Source: Bryopsis sp. KO-2023
Lineage: Eukaryota; Chlorophyta; Ulvophyceae; Bryopsidales; Bryopsidaceae
Reading direction: 5' to 3'
DNA length: 64,000 bases
NCBI GenBank assembly: GCA_030272585.1
Contig: BSYQ01000009.1
Location: 4,526,001 to 4,590,000 of the forward strand
Part shown: positions 35,943 to 46,057 of the stretch, in pieces
How the letters are laid out: each line of letters opens with the position of its first letter
Position numbering within the stretch: position 1 is the first letter of the stretch
Notes under the pieces: generated by a model
Told to the model about the DNA's origin: nothing
Database searches by the model: none
Seen by the model: the letters and a program-made list of their open reading frames with translations, nothing else
Made by a program: the position numbers and the translations under genes

Positions 35943-36348
35943 ATGTCGACGACAACGCGAGACAAGACGCCGATCAGCAGCCCCAGCAAGGTTAGACCGA
36001 TTCAGAGAGTGAGCCAGAGTGCACGGATTTTGACTCGCGGCGGCACATTCATACGAATTTACATGGTGGTGAAGCGCCGCCACTGGGGGTTTTCACGATC
36101 GCGGCACTTGGGTATGTTGTTTCGCAGATCGCCAGCGGCAGCAGCCTCCAGCGATCGAGTTGGCGGACGTGATCCATGAAGTGCGGCAAATCGAGTTGGC
36201 TGAAGCGATCAATAGGGAGCAGCAGCAGCAGCGTCGAGCGATCGATCTGGGGCACGTGATCCAGCGAGCGGAGCTGGCTAGGCGGAATCCCAGGCGTATC
36301 CACGAATATCCCGGCGACGAACCACCGCAGGACGAGGCTCCTCGTTAG
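35943..36348 (+). CDS. Small charged protein, unknown
   Basis: Two exons, 35943-36008 and 36136-36348, give 92 residues across a 127-bp GT-AG intron. The N-terminus is Ser/Thr-rich (MSTTTRDKTPISSPSK). The second exon is a single long amphipathic helix rich in Arg, Gln, Glu and Ile (ELADVIHEVRQIELAEAINR) with a Gln run. The C-terminal tail is Pro/Glu/Asp-rich. I do not recognise it. A donor at 35991 is also possible and would shorten the N-terminal part by six residues. Transcribed divergently from the NTF2-like gene. Confidence 0.5.
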
Positions 36349-36983
36349 ACACAAAATCAGATATTTCACACGACAATTCGAAATTCATGCATCAATTTCT
36401 TCATGGGGGAGGGGTTACTTGATTCAAGAATGCTTTTTTTCTTATGTCTTTTTTTTAATATAATTATGTGTTTTTATTTTATGTTTGCTTTTTCTTTATG
36501 TACTTTGGGTGATTGTGGAGGGAGATATAGACTCTTACCACAAGAGAATTTGAACCAAGAAGGGGTGTGGGGGGCAAAGTGTCAACTTGACACTTGGTTG
36601 AACCTACTGTATTCCAGCTGCCCTTTTCTGGCAAGTCTGACTGAGAGAACATTTGTAGTGGGGGGAGAATTTTCATACGAAACAGAGAGTCGAAACATGT
36701 CGAGAAAGGAAAAAAAAAAAAGAAAAAGAAAAAAAGATGCACAGAAAGAATACGAAAAAAAAAGTATGAAAAAAAAAGAGATTAAATAATCAAGAAAAGA
36801 AATCTGGAAGAAAAAATGTGCAAAAAAAGGAAAGAAAAAGAACGAGTGGTAAGATAGAAGGAGCAGAACTCTGGGGGTGAAAAAAAATAGAAAACAAATG
36901 GAGCAAAAAAAATGTATAAAAAATTTTAGCGATTACTTTTGCCTGATTGATGCTTTCATGTATGTATGCAAATATCTGATGAG
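36349..36983. other. Intergenic, low complexity
   Basis: AT-rich with long A-runs interrupted by G at 36705-36900. No coding exon supported. Confidence 0.4.
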
Positions 36984-37365
36984 CAGTGTATTTTTTTTCA
37001 ATTTCACTGGCCCCAAAGTGGCCCTAAATTTGGCCGTTTCATCCAGTTGTGGCCCATTTGTGGCCCCAATTTGTCCGAAAATAATAAAATGTGGCCCCAA
37101 CTTCAAAAACAGAAATTACAAGGCTTGGTGTTTATCTGGCATTTACTTAATGTTGTTGGTTTTGATTTTTGTGGAAACTCGATTGATTTCTTGGATGTGG
37201 CCCAGGCCTTACAAACTTCGGGTGAATGTGGCCCTTTTGTGGCCCAAAATTCATCTTGTAATAAAACGTTTTGGCCCTTTTGTGGCCCCAAAATTTGCCA
37301 TTCTGATTTTTTTGGGGGCCAAAATGGGCCAAATGGGCCACAATGGGCCACAAAAAAATACACTG
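36984..37365. mobile_element. Non-autonomous hAT MITE, 382 bp
   Basis: The ends read CAGTGTATTTTTTT inward on both sides and are flanked by the 8-bp duplication CTGATGAG (36976-36983 and 37366-37373). About a dozen copies of TGGCCC or GGGCCA are spread through the element in subterminal positions, matching the repeated transposase-binding motifs of hAT elements. No ORF resembles a transposase. Confidence 0.9.
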
Positions 37366-38215
37366 CTGATGAGCGCACACAAATCTTCGTATATGATTGT
37401 CAAGCAAGCCAAGAGAGAAATTCTTGCAATGTTTTAGAAGGTCTTTTTTTTTTGGGGGGGGGGGGGGTGGGGGTGGGGACGGGGATGCTGCAGTGCATGC
37501 ATGTGGTTAGAAAACAAAGGAAGGTCAAAGAAAAATCAAAGATATCATACTTCTGCTTTCTTTGGCTGGACACTGATTTGTCCATAGAGAGGTAAAACTA
37601 GGAATCGGTGAGTGGTGTTTTTCCAAGACAGGAGTTTGAGTTAGGTACACATAAGCAGCCATTTCTGTGCAAATTTTGAAAAGAAAATTAGTCATATACA
37701 TACGTGGGGTTAACAAAAATTTATCCGAGAATTATCCCAAGGTTGGGGCGAAGTGAAATCCTTTGTTCAAGGCAAAAGCTAAAGGGAGTGTGCAGTAGTT
37801 AGAAGGGGGGAAAGGCCCGAAGGAGAGAGATAGCTTCTTTGTGCGGGGGGGCTGTTTTCTCGTTATTTGAAAATCCATGGAAAAGTTTTGATAAAGGAAC
37901 GCACTTCAGAAATATTTTCTTGGGCTGGATCCAAGAATTCTGGTGGGTGGTGGTTGATTCGTTTCTTTTCTTTTTTTTCATTTATGTGAAACGCACTTCA
38001 TGGTTTTGGATCAAAGTGCTGATTTAGAGAAAGATTAGAGAAAGATTATTGGATAATCACAAAGTGTTATGGCGGTGGCGCTTAAGTTCAGAGGTCGATT
38101 CAATATTTTTCAATAAGAAATTGGAAGGAACCAGACTGAAGTTTGCAGTTTGCCGCAGATTGGGGCAGCCAATTTATTTTGACGGCTGTGGATTCTATGG
38201 TGGTGGTTTTCCATA
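37366..38215. other. Intergenic, no gene seen
   Basis: Contains a T-run followed by a G-run at 37442-37470 and otherwise unique AT-rich sequence. No exon supported. Confidence 0.4.
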
Positions 38216-40898
38216 TAGAAATGAACGAGGGGAAGGTTTCATCGTCACTGCTTGGTTTTTGCTTGTTCGTTTTGAAAAGTGAATGGGGATAACCACGATG
38301 GAGATAGGTTTCAAATCTAAAACAACAATAAAATTCTAGCAGAGATTTTTATTGCGAGTGGAGTGTCATTATTCGCAGCAAGGGGGGGGTTGGAGCCGTT
38401 TTTGGTGATGGCCATTTCGAAGTATGATCATTCTATTTTGGAGAAGAGCTCAGCAGTCGTTGAAGTGTCATAAAGATGTGGTTAGAAAGGCTTGTAACAT
38501 TTCAACTATGAAACTGAAAAACGAAGGGCCCCAATGACACAACATCCAGGATCTTTCAATGCTTTGCTCAGTTATCCATTTCCACATCCCAAGTCCAAAA
38601 CGGATTCACCTGATGTCATTGATAACCCCCCGAAAAAGAATTAATCAGTGATTGTCCAACCACCCACTGGACCCCCAAGAGGCAGCCTGGTCAGTTGCGC
38701 ATCTGGCTGTGGATTCAGGAGCTCAATTGCTGTTTTTGACAAAGTTCTGGGCTGAAGGCATATCTTGTTTGCTTACAGATCATCGCCTGTTTCGATCGAC
38801 TCCTTTTCAAACAAAAAAAAAGGGATGCACACGTTTCTGTTATAATCAATCATTAATTAATGATTGATTGGTGATTTCAATAAGTACTGAGCACCATCAG
38901 TCAGACCCGGAATATCGGTGTCCCACTGTAATAATTGCCAGCAGAGTGGCTTTTCAGTGCATGCTTGATGGTAAAAAGAAGCAGCCAGCCTTGGTCAAAC
39001 TCTTGTTGCAGACTTGGCTCAAGTGGTTCCAAACCAAGGAAAGAGCAAACAGCACTCCCTCTTGCTGTCAGTGATGCCCATTTCGAATCAAAATGAGACT
39101 TGAAAACATTATCTGATGTTGAAAAAAGGACTTCCAAGCATTGTGAACAATACAAGCCGCCGCCAGTCTCAGTCCCATTCTGGAGGGAGAATGAAGCAGA
39201 CGTGGGGATGTACTGCCTGCATGCGAGTTGCTACAAAACTAGCCAACGACGCTGTTTTCGCCAAGCAGCAGCAACTCGTTTCGATCACCTTCTTCTCTGG
39301 CCTTTGAACCTTGTCGGATCGCTTCTTTTGGATATTCTCCCTGAAAGAATGGCTACCAAGACTTTGATCGCGTTGTGCCTGATCGTGGCGGCTGCCATGG
39401 CGGCGGACGCTCAAGGATCCCGAGCACTGCTCTGTAAGATTCGTTGTCGTTTTGTATGTTCGCCCATTTTGTTTTGGTGGTGTTCCGTCCTCTGCTTTTG
39501 TTGGGTGGCGGTAACGCGTGTTTGTGGTTTGGTTTTACAGCCAAGTGCGGTAGGCACTTCGATCGTGCGTGCTGTCCTAACGGCAAATGCTGGCTCGGAG
39601 GTGCAAAATGCGTTTCTGGAATGTAAGGAATCCAGAAATGCTGCTCCTCCTCGTGAGGTTGTGACAGTGTGTATAGACATGCGTGTGCCGCTCGGGTTTC
39701 CAGCTGGGAATGCAGTTTTGGTTTTGTGGTTGATGAATTGCTCGCAACGCAGATGTCGTCGAAAGAATTTCAAACCCTCCACTCCAGCGCCCACTCCCAC
39801 CCCTACGCCTGCGCCCACACCAGCACCTACACCAACCCCCACTCCCACCCCCACGCCGGTACCAGCTCCTACACCAACTCCCACTCCAGCTCCTGTGCCC
39901 ACTCCCGCTCCAGTTCCTGGTGTGCCTGGTGTGCCCGGTCTTCCCCCAATCGTTCCAGGAACAGGGGGCTCTCCTGGTAATACAGGTCCTGGTATACCTT
40001 CTCTATAGCTGTGTTTTCTCAATCACTTTTTTTGAGGTGGGATGGTTGCTGTTGTACAGGTACCCTTTCCACAGCCATCACCAATGGCGGCGCAGGATCC
40101 CAGTCCGGCAGCGGAACGACCACCTCCACTGGTTCGACCACCACTTTCACCTCCAAGTTTCCAGGCTTGGCCATCGGCTCAGCCAATTTGGGCACCAGCG
40201 TGAACGGAGGATCAGGACCGACGGTTGGATCCACAAACACCGCTACCTTTGCGCAAGTGGTTTCCCCAGGTCCGTGGTCTGTGGCAAAACGATGGTGGAG
40301 TCTGACTGTAGTAGCTGAACAATGGGTTTCTGAGGACACAGACTTGATTTCTTTCCGAAGCAGGTAGTTTGAGCACTGCCATTGGATCATCCACGGCTGG
40401 GTTCGCTGGGTCTGGCAGCGTGGTGAATGGGGCAGCATCGTCCAGCGACAAGAGTGTCGCCACCCCCGCTTTGGCCACCAACTCCATCAAGACTGGAGCG
40501 ATCGTCGCCTCCAATGGACCTGTTGGAACCGCCGCCAGCGTCAAGTCCTTCAGCCAGGATCCTTAGGAGGAAGATTTCCAAACACAGAGAAAAATTCATG
40601 CCTGGTCAGGGAGGAGCGATTTCATTTTTGAGGACCATCTCTTCCAATGATTTTGGTTGTCTGTTCAGAATAAAGAGAATAAAAATTATGATAAAAAGCG
40701 AGCCGATGCTCCCTTAGAAAGGAGCTTTTGTCAGTTTCTAAGACTTGGGAGATTTCTATCGGCTTGTGTTCAATGGTGTTTTTTTTTGTTGCTTTGAATA
40801 ATTCGAGAATTATTTTTTTGGTGATCGAGATGAATTCAGCGAGACATAGGCACTCACTGTGAATATGATAATAAATGTGAGCTATGGATTGTAAAACA
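38216..40898 (-). repeat. Inner inverted duplication, copy B
   Basis: Reverse complement of 12073-14672. It carries an extra block of roughly 120 bases at about 38515-38720, upstream of the gene, that copy A lacks or has replaced. The boundary at 40898 is abrupt: the shared sequence ends within GTTTTACAATCCAT. Confidence 0.9.
39349..40566 (+). CDS. Secreted Pro/Thr-rich, Cys-rich protein, copy B
   Basis: Five exons (39349-39433, 39541-39622, 39753-39991, 40060-40269, 40364-40566) give 272 residues, all in phase, with introns of 68 to 130 bp. The layout is the same as copy A: signal peptide, Cys-rich module with CC and CWLGGAKC, Thr-Pro/Ala-Pro repeat, GVPGVPG stretch, and Ser/Gly/Thr-rich C-terminus. 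It differs from copy A by loss of one Thr-Pro pair, Asp for Glu two residues from the end, and a few other changes. Both copies are intact, so both may be expressed. In copy B the frame is also open upstream of the ATG to 39100, whereas copy A has a stop there, which supports the downstream ATG as the real start. Confidence 0.82.
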
Positions 40899-42798
40899 AC
40901 TTCATGATTCAAAAGAAACCTTATTTTTTGATGTCTGAAGTAATGTGTGTGGTAAGATAATCAACCAATGAATATTTTTATGGAAGAGTGGCTCCACATT
41001 CATTGAGTCACTCAATGTAGGGGAAGAATTTTTTTTTTTCCCACCCTAAAAAACAAGGCTCCATTGGTGAAGTTCTCTTAATCGCGCTGTTGGGTATATG
41101 TTTTTTGGCTTCCCAACACATTTGAAGGAAGAATTGCTCTTTTCACCTTGGGCTATAAATTTTTAAAATTTGTGGATTTTGATTCTGATGTTCAGATGGA
41201 AATTTTCACACCAGCTTGTTAGCAGTTCTCCCCGCCCCACACACTTCTCCTCCCTCCTCTGTTGTATTTGTTAGGAAAATACAACAGAATTCATTTTTCA
41301 GGCTGGGTGTGAAAACATTTGGAATTGTCTTCGTAAGAGCATGGCAAGTCTTAAAGAAGGAAACTAAACCTATGGCCAAAGAGAAAAGATAAACCCAGCA
41401 TATTTTTTTTGGTTTAGATTTGTACTTCGTTGTTTGTTAGTTCAGCTGGGAAGATGCTCAAGTGCCTGAGCATCCGCAGGATTAAATATTTTATCTTTCC
41501 ACTACTTTCCAGTAATTCTGCTCAATCAAAATCCATCTAGAAACCAAGTCTTACAGCACCACCCCATCCCTCCAAAAAAGTCTTAGTGCGAGAAACATGT
41601 CTTCATAAACTATCAAAAAACTCCAGAGCACTGGGGCCAAATCCTTTTATCTCAGAACAAAAACTATCAAAAAAATCTAGAGCACTGGGGCCAAATCCTT
41701 TTATCTCAGAACAAAAACCTGCAATCGTCCAACGCCTTCATAAATTCCATGATCTCTGTGCAGTTCTCCTACAAGCTTTTTTCTTTAATTAAAAAAAAAA
41801 GAAAAGAAAACGAGGTTTGGAGACCAATGGTCACTGAAATGACAAACCACAAAAACCAAGAACACCATATATAAATTCTTTTATAACTTCTTTTTCAGGT
41901 ATGGCAAAAAGGCTGAGGTAGAAAAAACCAAGTCAGAAAAACCTATAAAGTGCATAACACCGGCCGATGACAACCTCTTAGACAGATCTCCCTGCAGTTA
42001 ACCAAAACCACCTTCCAAGTTTGGCCCCAAAAAAAAGAAAAAAAAATCCAGCCACGGCCAAAGAGCAAATAAAATTGAAGAAAACAACAAAACTTGATAT
42101 TGCTGTTTATAGAGCTCTTCTTTTGAAGCTGATCGGCATTCCCTGATCAGCTAATGTACTAATCCCTTTCATGCTTGCCACTGAAAATGTTTTCAAGCTT
42201 TGCTGTCCAAGTTGCTGTAGCAGAATTTTTTTACGCTCAAAAAAAAAAAAAAAAGATTATCGACTCAAAACTCTACTTTCTTATAACAGTACTTTATAAC
42301 CTGGTTCATTAGACTCTGTGTTGCTTTTTTTTTCTTATGCAATTTTTACCTCACTGTTTTACCCTTTTTTTTTGTGCTGCAATACTCAGCACCCTCTAGG
42401 TTTTCTTTACCCTTTCACCTAAATCCGAATCGAATCACCCCCCCCCCCCCCCCCCCCCCTTCACACCCCCAAAAAAGGTATACACACATATATATATATA
42501 TAGAAAAATATATATACATACATATATATATATATATATATCCATAAAGCTATCTATACTGATTCTCGCATGAATTCTTTTTGTTTGTTTCATATCTCTG
42601 TCCCTCCTCACTCAGCATTCTCAAAATTGATTTTCTCATTCAGACAGCAGCATCCTGCTGCCCACTGGAAAGAGTTCACTCTCTTTCCTTTCCTTGCCTT
42701 TTTTTTTTTTTGTCTTTGCAACCTTTTTTAACCTTCACAAAAACCGAACCGTTTCTTAAACTCTGCAACAAATGGAAGATCGATGGATCAAAGAAGCC
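40899..42798. other. Intergenic, no gene seen
   Basis: No exon is supported. It holds a C-run of about 22 bases at 42438-42459 and TA arrays at 42487-42541. A short tandem duplication is listed separately. Confidence 0.45.
41608..41717. repeat. Two-copy 54-bp tandem duplication
   Basis: Two adjacent copies share AGAGCACTGGGGCCAAATCC and TTTTATCTCAGAACAAA and differ at only a few positions. It lies in non-coding sequence. Confidence 0.9.
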
Positions 42799-43214
42799 TC
42801 AAGCTCTTTCGTTTTGCGAACTCCCCGGCAGCTCTTGATTCTCCCAACCCTCCTCCGGTTGGTATAGTGACCCATGCTCGCCTGCTGCCTTCGACACGCG
42901 CTCCATGACCACGTCCAGATCAATCTCTGGAAGAACAAAAAAATTGATAAAGCACCCTTTGCCCGATACAACCTCTCTAGAGATCTATTCCCAAACTACA
43001 AGCTCGTGGAAACCCGACAGTGCAATGCGTCGTCAAACCGTGGGGGCGCCATGAATTCGTTGGAATGCTGGCCCGCAATTGACCTGCATGAAAAGATGAA
43101 TGAACGGGTCTTACCTTTCGGACGGGGCGGACTGGTGGGCTGCTGCTCGTTTTGTGAGACCTCGCTGCATTTCTCGCAGCTGGGTTCTTGAACGGGTTGG
43201 CCTGATGGGGTCAT
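42799..43214 (-). CDS. Small acidic protein with CxxC, unknown
   Basis: Two exons, 43214-43115 and 42926-42799, join in phase (G|AG) to 75 residues. The sequence begins MTPSGQPVQEPSCEKCSEV, with a Cys-x-x-Cys pair. A Pro-rich linker follows, then an amphipathic helix (EIDLDVVMERVSKAAGEHG) and a Glu/Gln-rich tail. The donor is GTAAGA and the acceptor has a T-rich tract. I do not recognise the family. The small size and single CxxC make a metal or thiol role only a guess. Confidence 0.55.
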
Positions 43215-44222
43215 GACACTCAGAAAACCTTTGGACAGGGGTCGATTGTTGGTCCGCACGAGGAAAAGTGAAGGACTGTTCGAATGTATGTTGTGGGTTT
43301 TTGGAGGATTCGCACCTAAATACACCGCTAAAGAGAGCGTTTCCATGTATTGTGACGATGAAAGATATCCAAGACTTACAAACAGAAAAACGGGGCCATC
43401 ACCCCCCAGAACGACAGAAAATCATAAATATATAAAGTGTGAGAAGAACCCACAAATTTTTGATAAAAAAAGGAGAAAAAGAAAAAGGGAAAAACCGAAT
43501 GCATGAATATGATTGCATGACTAATCTGCATTATAGTGAGGAATGGGACTGTGATATTGTGTGGACAGGAATTATGGAATCTTGGTCGATTCTGGGGCTG
43601 AAGCATTCGATATTTAAGATAGGTTTTTCACAACAGTATTAGTTTTCATAATAGTTTTTGGTAGTGATTTTCCTGCATAACTCTGAAGTTGTTCAGCTGG
43701 TTGCAATTTCGAATTTTTTTTGCAATCTTACTCATCGAGGATTTATGTTTATATGCATGCATCAGCCAGTCTATGAGGTTGGCACAGGCGTTCTGTGCTT
43801 CTTTTTTTTTTTCTTTTCTGTTTGTATCACCATTCAGCAGCTCCGACCGAGGTCAGCACATTGAAAAAAGCCATCAACAAGTTTGATAAAATAAAAGCTT
43901 TTAATTCAACATTTTTTGTTTCTACGTACAAAAGCCATTTTTATCGTTAAGAAATTCCATACTTTTCAGATCCATACATATACATACATATTTTTCACGC
44001 CCCCTCCAAAAACAAAAAAAAGGTATTCATGAAATACTAAACTAATAGAACATACGTTAACACTGCCTGCGATTCAAGACCCCAACAACATTACTAATCT
44101 AAGAAAACCCACTAAATCAACGGAAGAAGCAGGAAGCTTCGACCTAGCCTGCGTGGTTCCAAGGGGTGCTTTTTCGATTTAAGAATCTCAATCACTCGAT
44201 CTGTGCCGCGTTTTCGATAGGA
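43215..44222. other. Intergenic, no gene seen
   Basis: Upstream region of the small gene at 43214 and 3' flank of the gene ending at 44223. AT-rich; no exon supported. Confidence 0.4.
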
Positions 44223-44668
44223 TCAATCGGTTGCTGGGGTGACGTTCCATCCAGCTTCCTCACTTCGCCCCTTTCCGTTTCGCTTTGGCTTTGGTATAAG
44301 CTCGTCGGCATCCTTTTCGACTTCAAGGCGAGCCAGAATATTTGATTCAAATCCAGGAGCGGGGGGCCAGTGCAGGCTGCAAAAAAACAGCTTCCGAATC
44401 AACGCTACCTGTTATAATATCTGGGTGCGTTGTCGTTCAAGTGCGAACGAAAATGGATTCCGGCGGCTGCAATACTTTGCAAGCAAATGCACCACACACA
44501 CACACACACACAAAAAAAAAGAGGATAGACGCACGTGTCCCTTGCAGAATGTTCGACGCACCATTCACATATCCCGCGTGTGGGGACGTCTTTGTCAAGC
44601 TGTTCTGGTGATTCATCGTAAGTAAGTCTGCGATTCGAGCGCTGGAAGCTACTCGAACCAGAAGTCAA
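44223..44668 (-). CDS. Small three-exon protein, unknown
   Basis: Exons 44668-44562, 44474-44409 and 44376-44223 join in phase to 108 residues. Exon 1 begins MTSGSSSFQRSNRRLTYDES. Exon 2 reads AAAGIHFRSHLNDNAPRYYN. Exon 3 reads LHWPPAPGFESNILARLEV, followed by a Lys/Glu-rich stretch and ending TPATD. Introns are 87 and 32 bp; the second is unusually short and is the weak point of the model, although its splice sites and phase fit. The first intron holds an AC microsatellite and an A-run. No family is recognised. Confidence 0.45.
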
Positions 44669-46057
44669 CGGTGTGGACCAGCAAAAAGAACGATCGGAGC
44701 TTCAATCAGTTTCGGCAGTGGGGGGAAGCAAAGACGGTGTGTGTACGAATTTACATTTGAACCGTCGTCTTACGACAACAGTAGGGATGTTGCGCAAAAC
44801 TACGTAGCTCCCAATTTACGTAGCCACGTCACGTACGACAGCGTAATTTCGCGGAAATTTTCACTGATGCTGACAAGGATCCTAAAAAAAAAAAAAAAAA
44901 AAAAAAAACCGGAGTCCTGTTTGAAAAAAGTCAAAATACGTACGTAGAAAACCTGCATTTCCGCGAAACTACGCTGTCGTACGTGACGTGGCTACGTAAA
45001 TTGGAGCTACGTAGTTTTGCGCAACATCCCTAGTAAAACCCATTGTCCCTCATCTCAACCCATCAACCTTCACTATGACTCATGGGCTGCCCATGTAAAA
45101 TTGATATCTCCTGATAGTTTCACAGTGAAGCTTAAGAGAAGGTCCAACAGTGTTCCTTCTAGGTATCGATGTATCGATGCTTATGTGTTGCAGCATTGAC
45201 GTCAGTAAAGCGAATAAACTGATGGGATTCCAACAAAATGGAATCGTGTGGCCATGACATCCGTACGTTTCGATTGTTGAGCATACCGTAGATGCTTGTT
45301 GGAGTTTTTCCTTTTTCTTCGTCTCCTTTTTATCTGAAATCCTGTGGGGTTGGTTATTTTTAGACTGCACACTTGTTTTTCTGGCATTATGGGGGTGATG
45401 GCTTTTTTCTGCTCTGGGTTGTAACTATTGATTGATTATTTCATATTAGTCTCGTGTAGGAGCGGTCGGCATCTTCACATGCAACCCTGTTTGTTTGTTT
45501 TATGGTCTCGTAGTTGAGGGGTGCAAACTTTGGGTTTGATTTCGTCCTTCCAAAGATGATGATGGAAGGGTGTCGGAAGCTTCTCGCAATTGGTGCAGAT
45601 GTCTGACATGCACGCACGGGGCGAAACCCTAGGGGACCCTATGACAGACTTTGGGTCGCTTGACACCGGAAGAAATTAACATTTTTGAAAAACCGACCAA
45701 CCAAACAAACATCGAAAAACCACCCAGCTCCCCAATAAATTCCAGATAGAAAAAAGACTGTGGCGGGTGGTGCACTCCACTGATCAATTGTACTCGTTGG
45801 GTGGAGGTTTCTTGGAGTTGGCGAAGGAAAAAGTGTTTTTATCGGTGCAGCCAAAACGATAATCTCTTTTCTCCCCTCCCGATGTGACTTTCCAATACCC
45901 CCCCCCACAACCACACCAAAATCGGTTCTCAGAGCCATCGCCACCCCGCCTTGATCATATCTCGCGACCCGTTGAAGTTTCCCCATCTCCACCTGAAAGG
46001 GAAATCGCCTTGAAACGTAGCGCTTGTCGCTTTTGTTTTTTTCCCGACGCCACGACG
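44669..46057. other. Intergenic upstream of UGDH
   Basis: Contains the foldback MITE at 44784-45030 and the UGDH promoter. A block at 45385-45460 resembles 57945-58000 (shared GGCATTATGGGG and TGATTGATT), a diverged dispersed repeat. No exon supported. Confidence 0.4.
44784..45030. mobile_element. Foldback MITE with TA target, 247 bp
   Basis: Nearly perfect inverted repeats of about 80 bases start GGGATGTTGCGCAAAACTAC on both sides. TA dinucleotides flank the element (44782-44783 and 45031-45032). The loop contains a run of more than twenty A. Length, long arms and TA duplication fit a Tc1/mariner-type MITE. There is no coding capacity. Confidence 0.85.

Noticed and set aside
39100-39348. 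Upstream extension of the copy B wall-type protein
   Set aside because: The same frame has a stop in copy A, and the downstream ATG gives a clean signal peptide in both copies.
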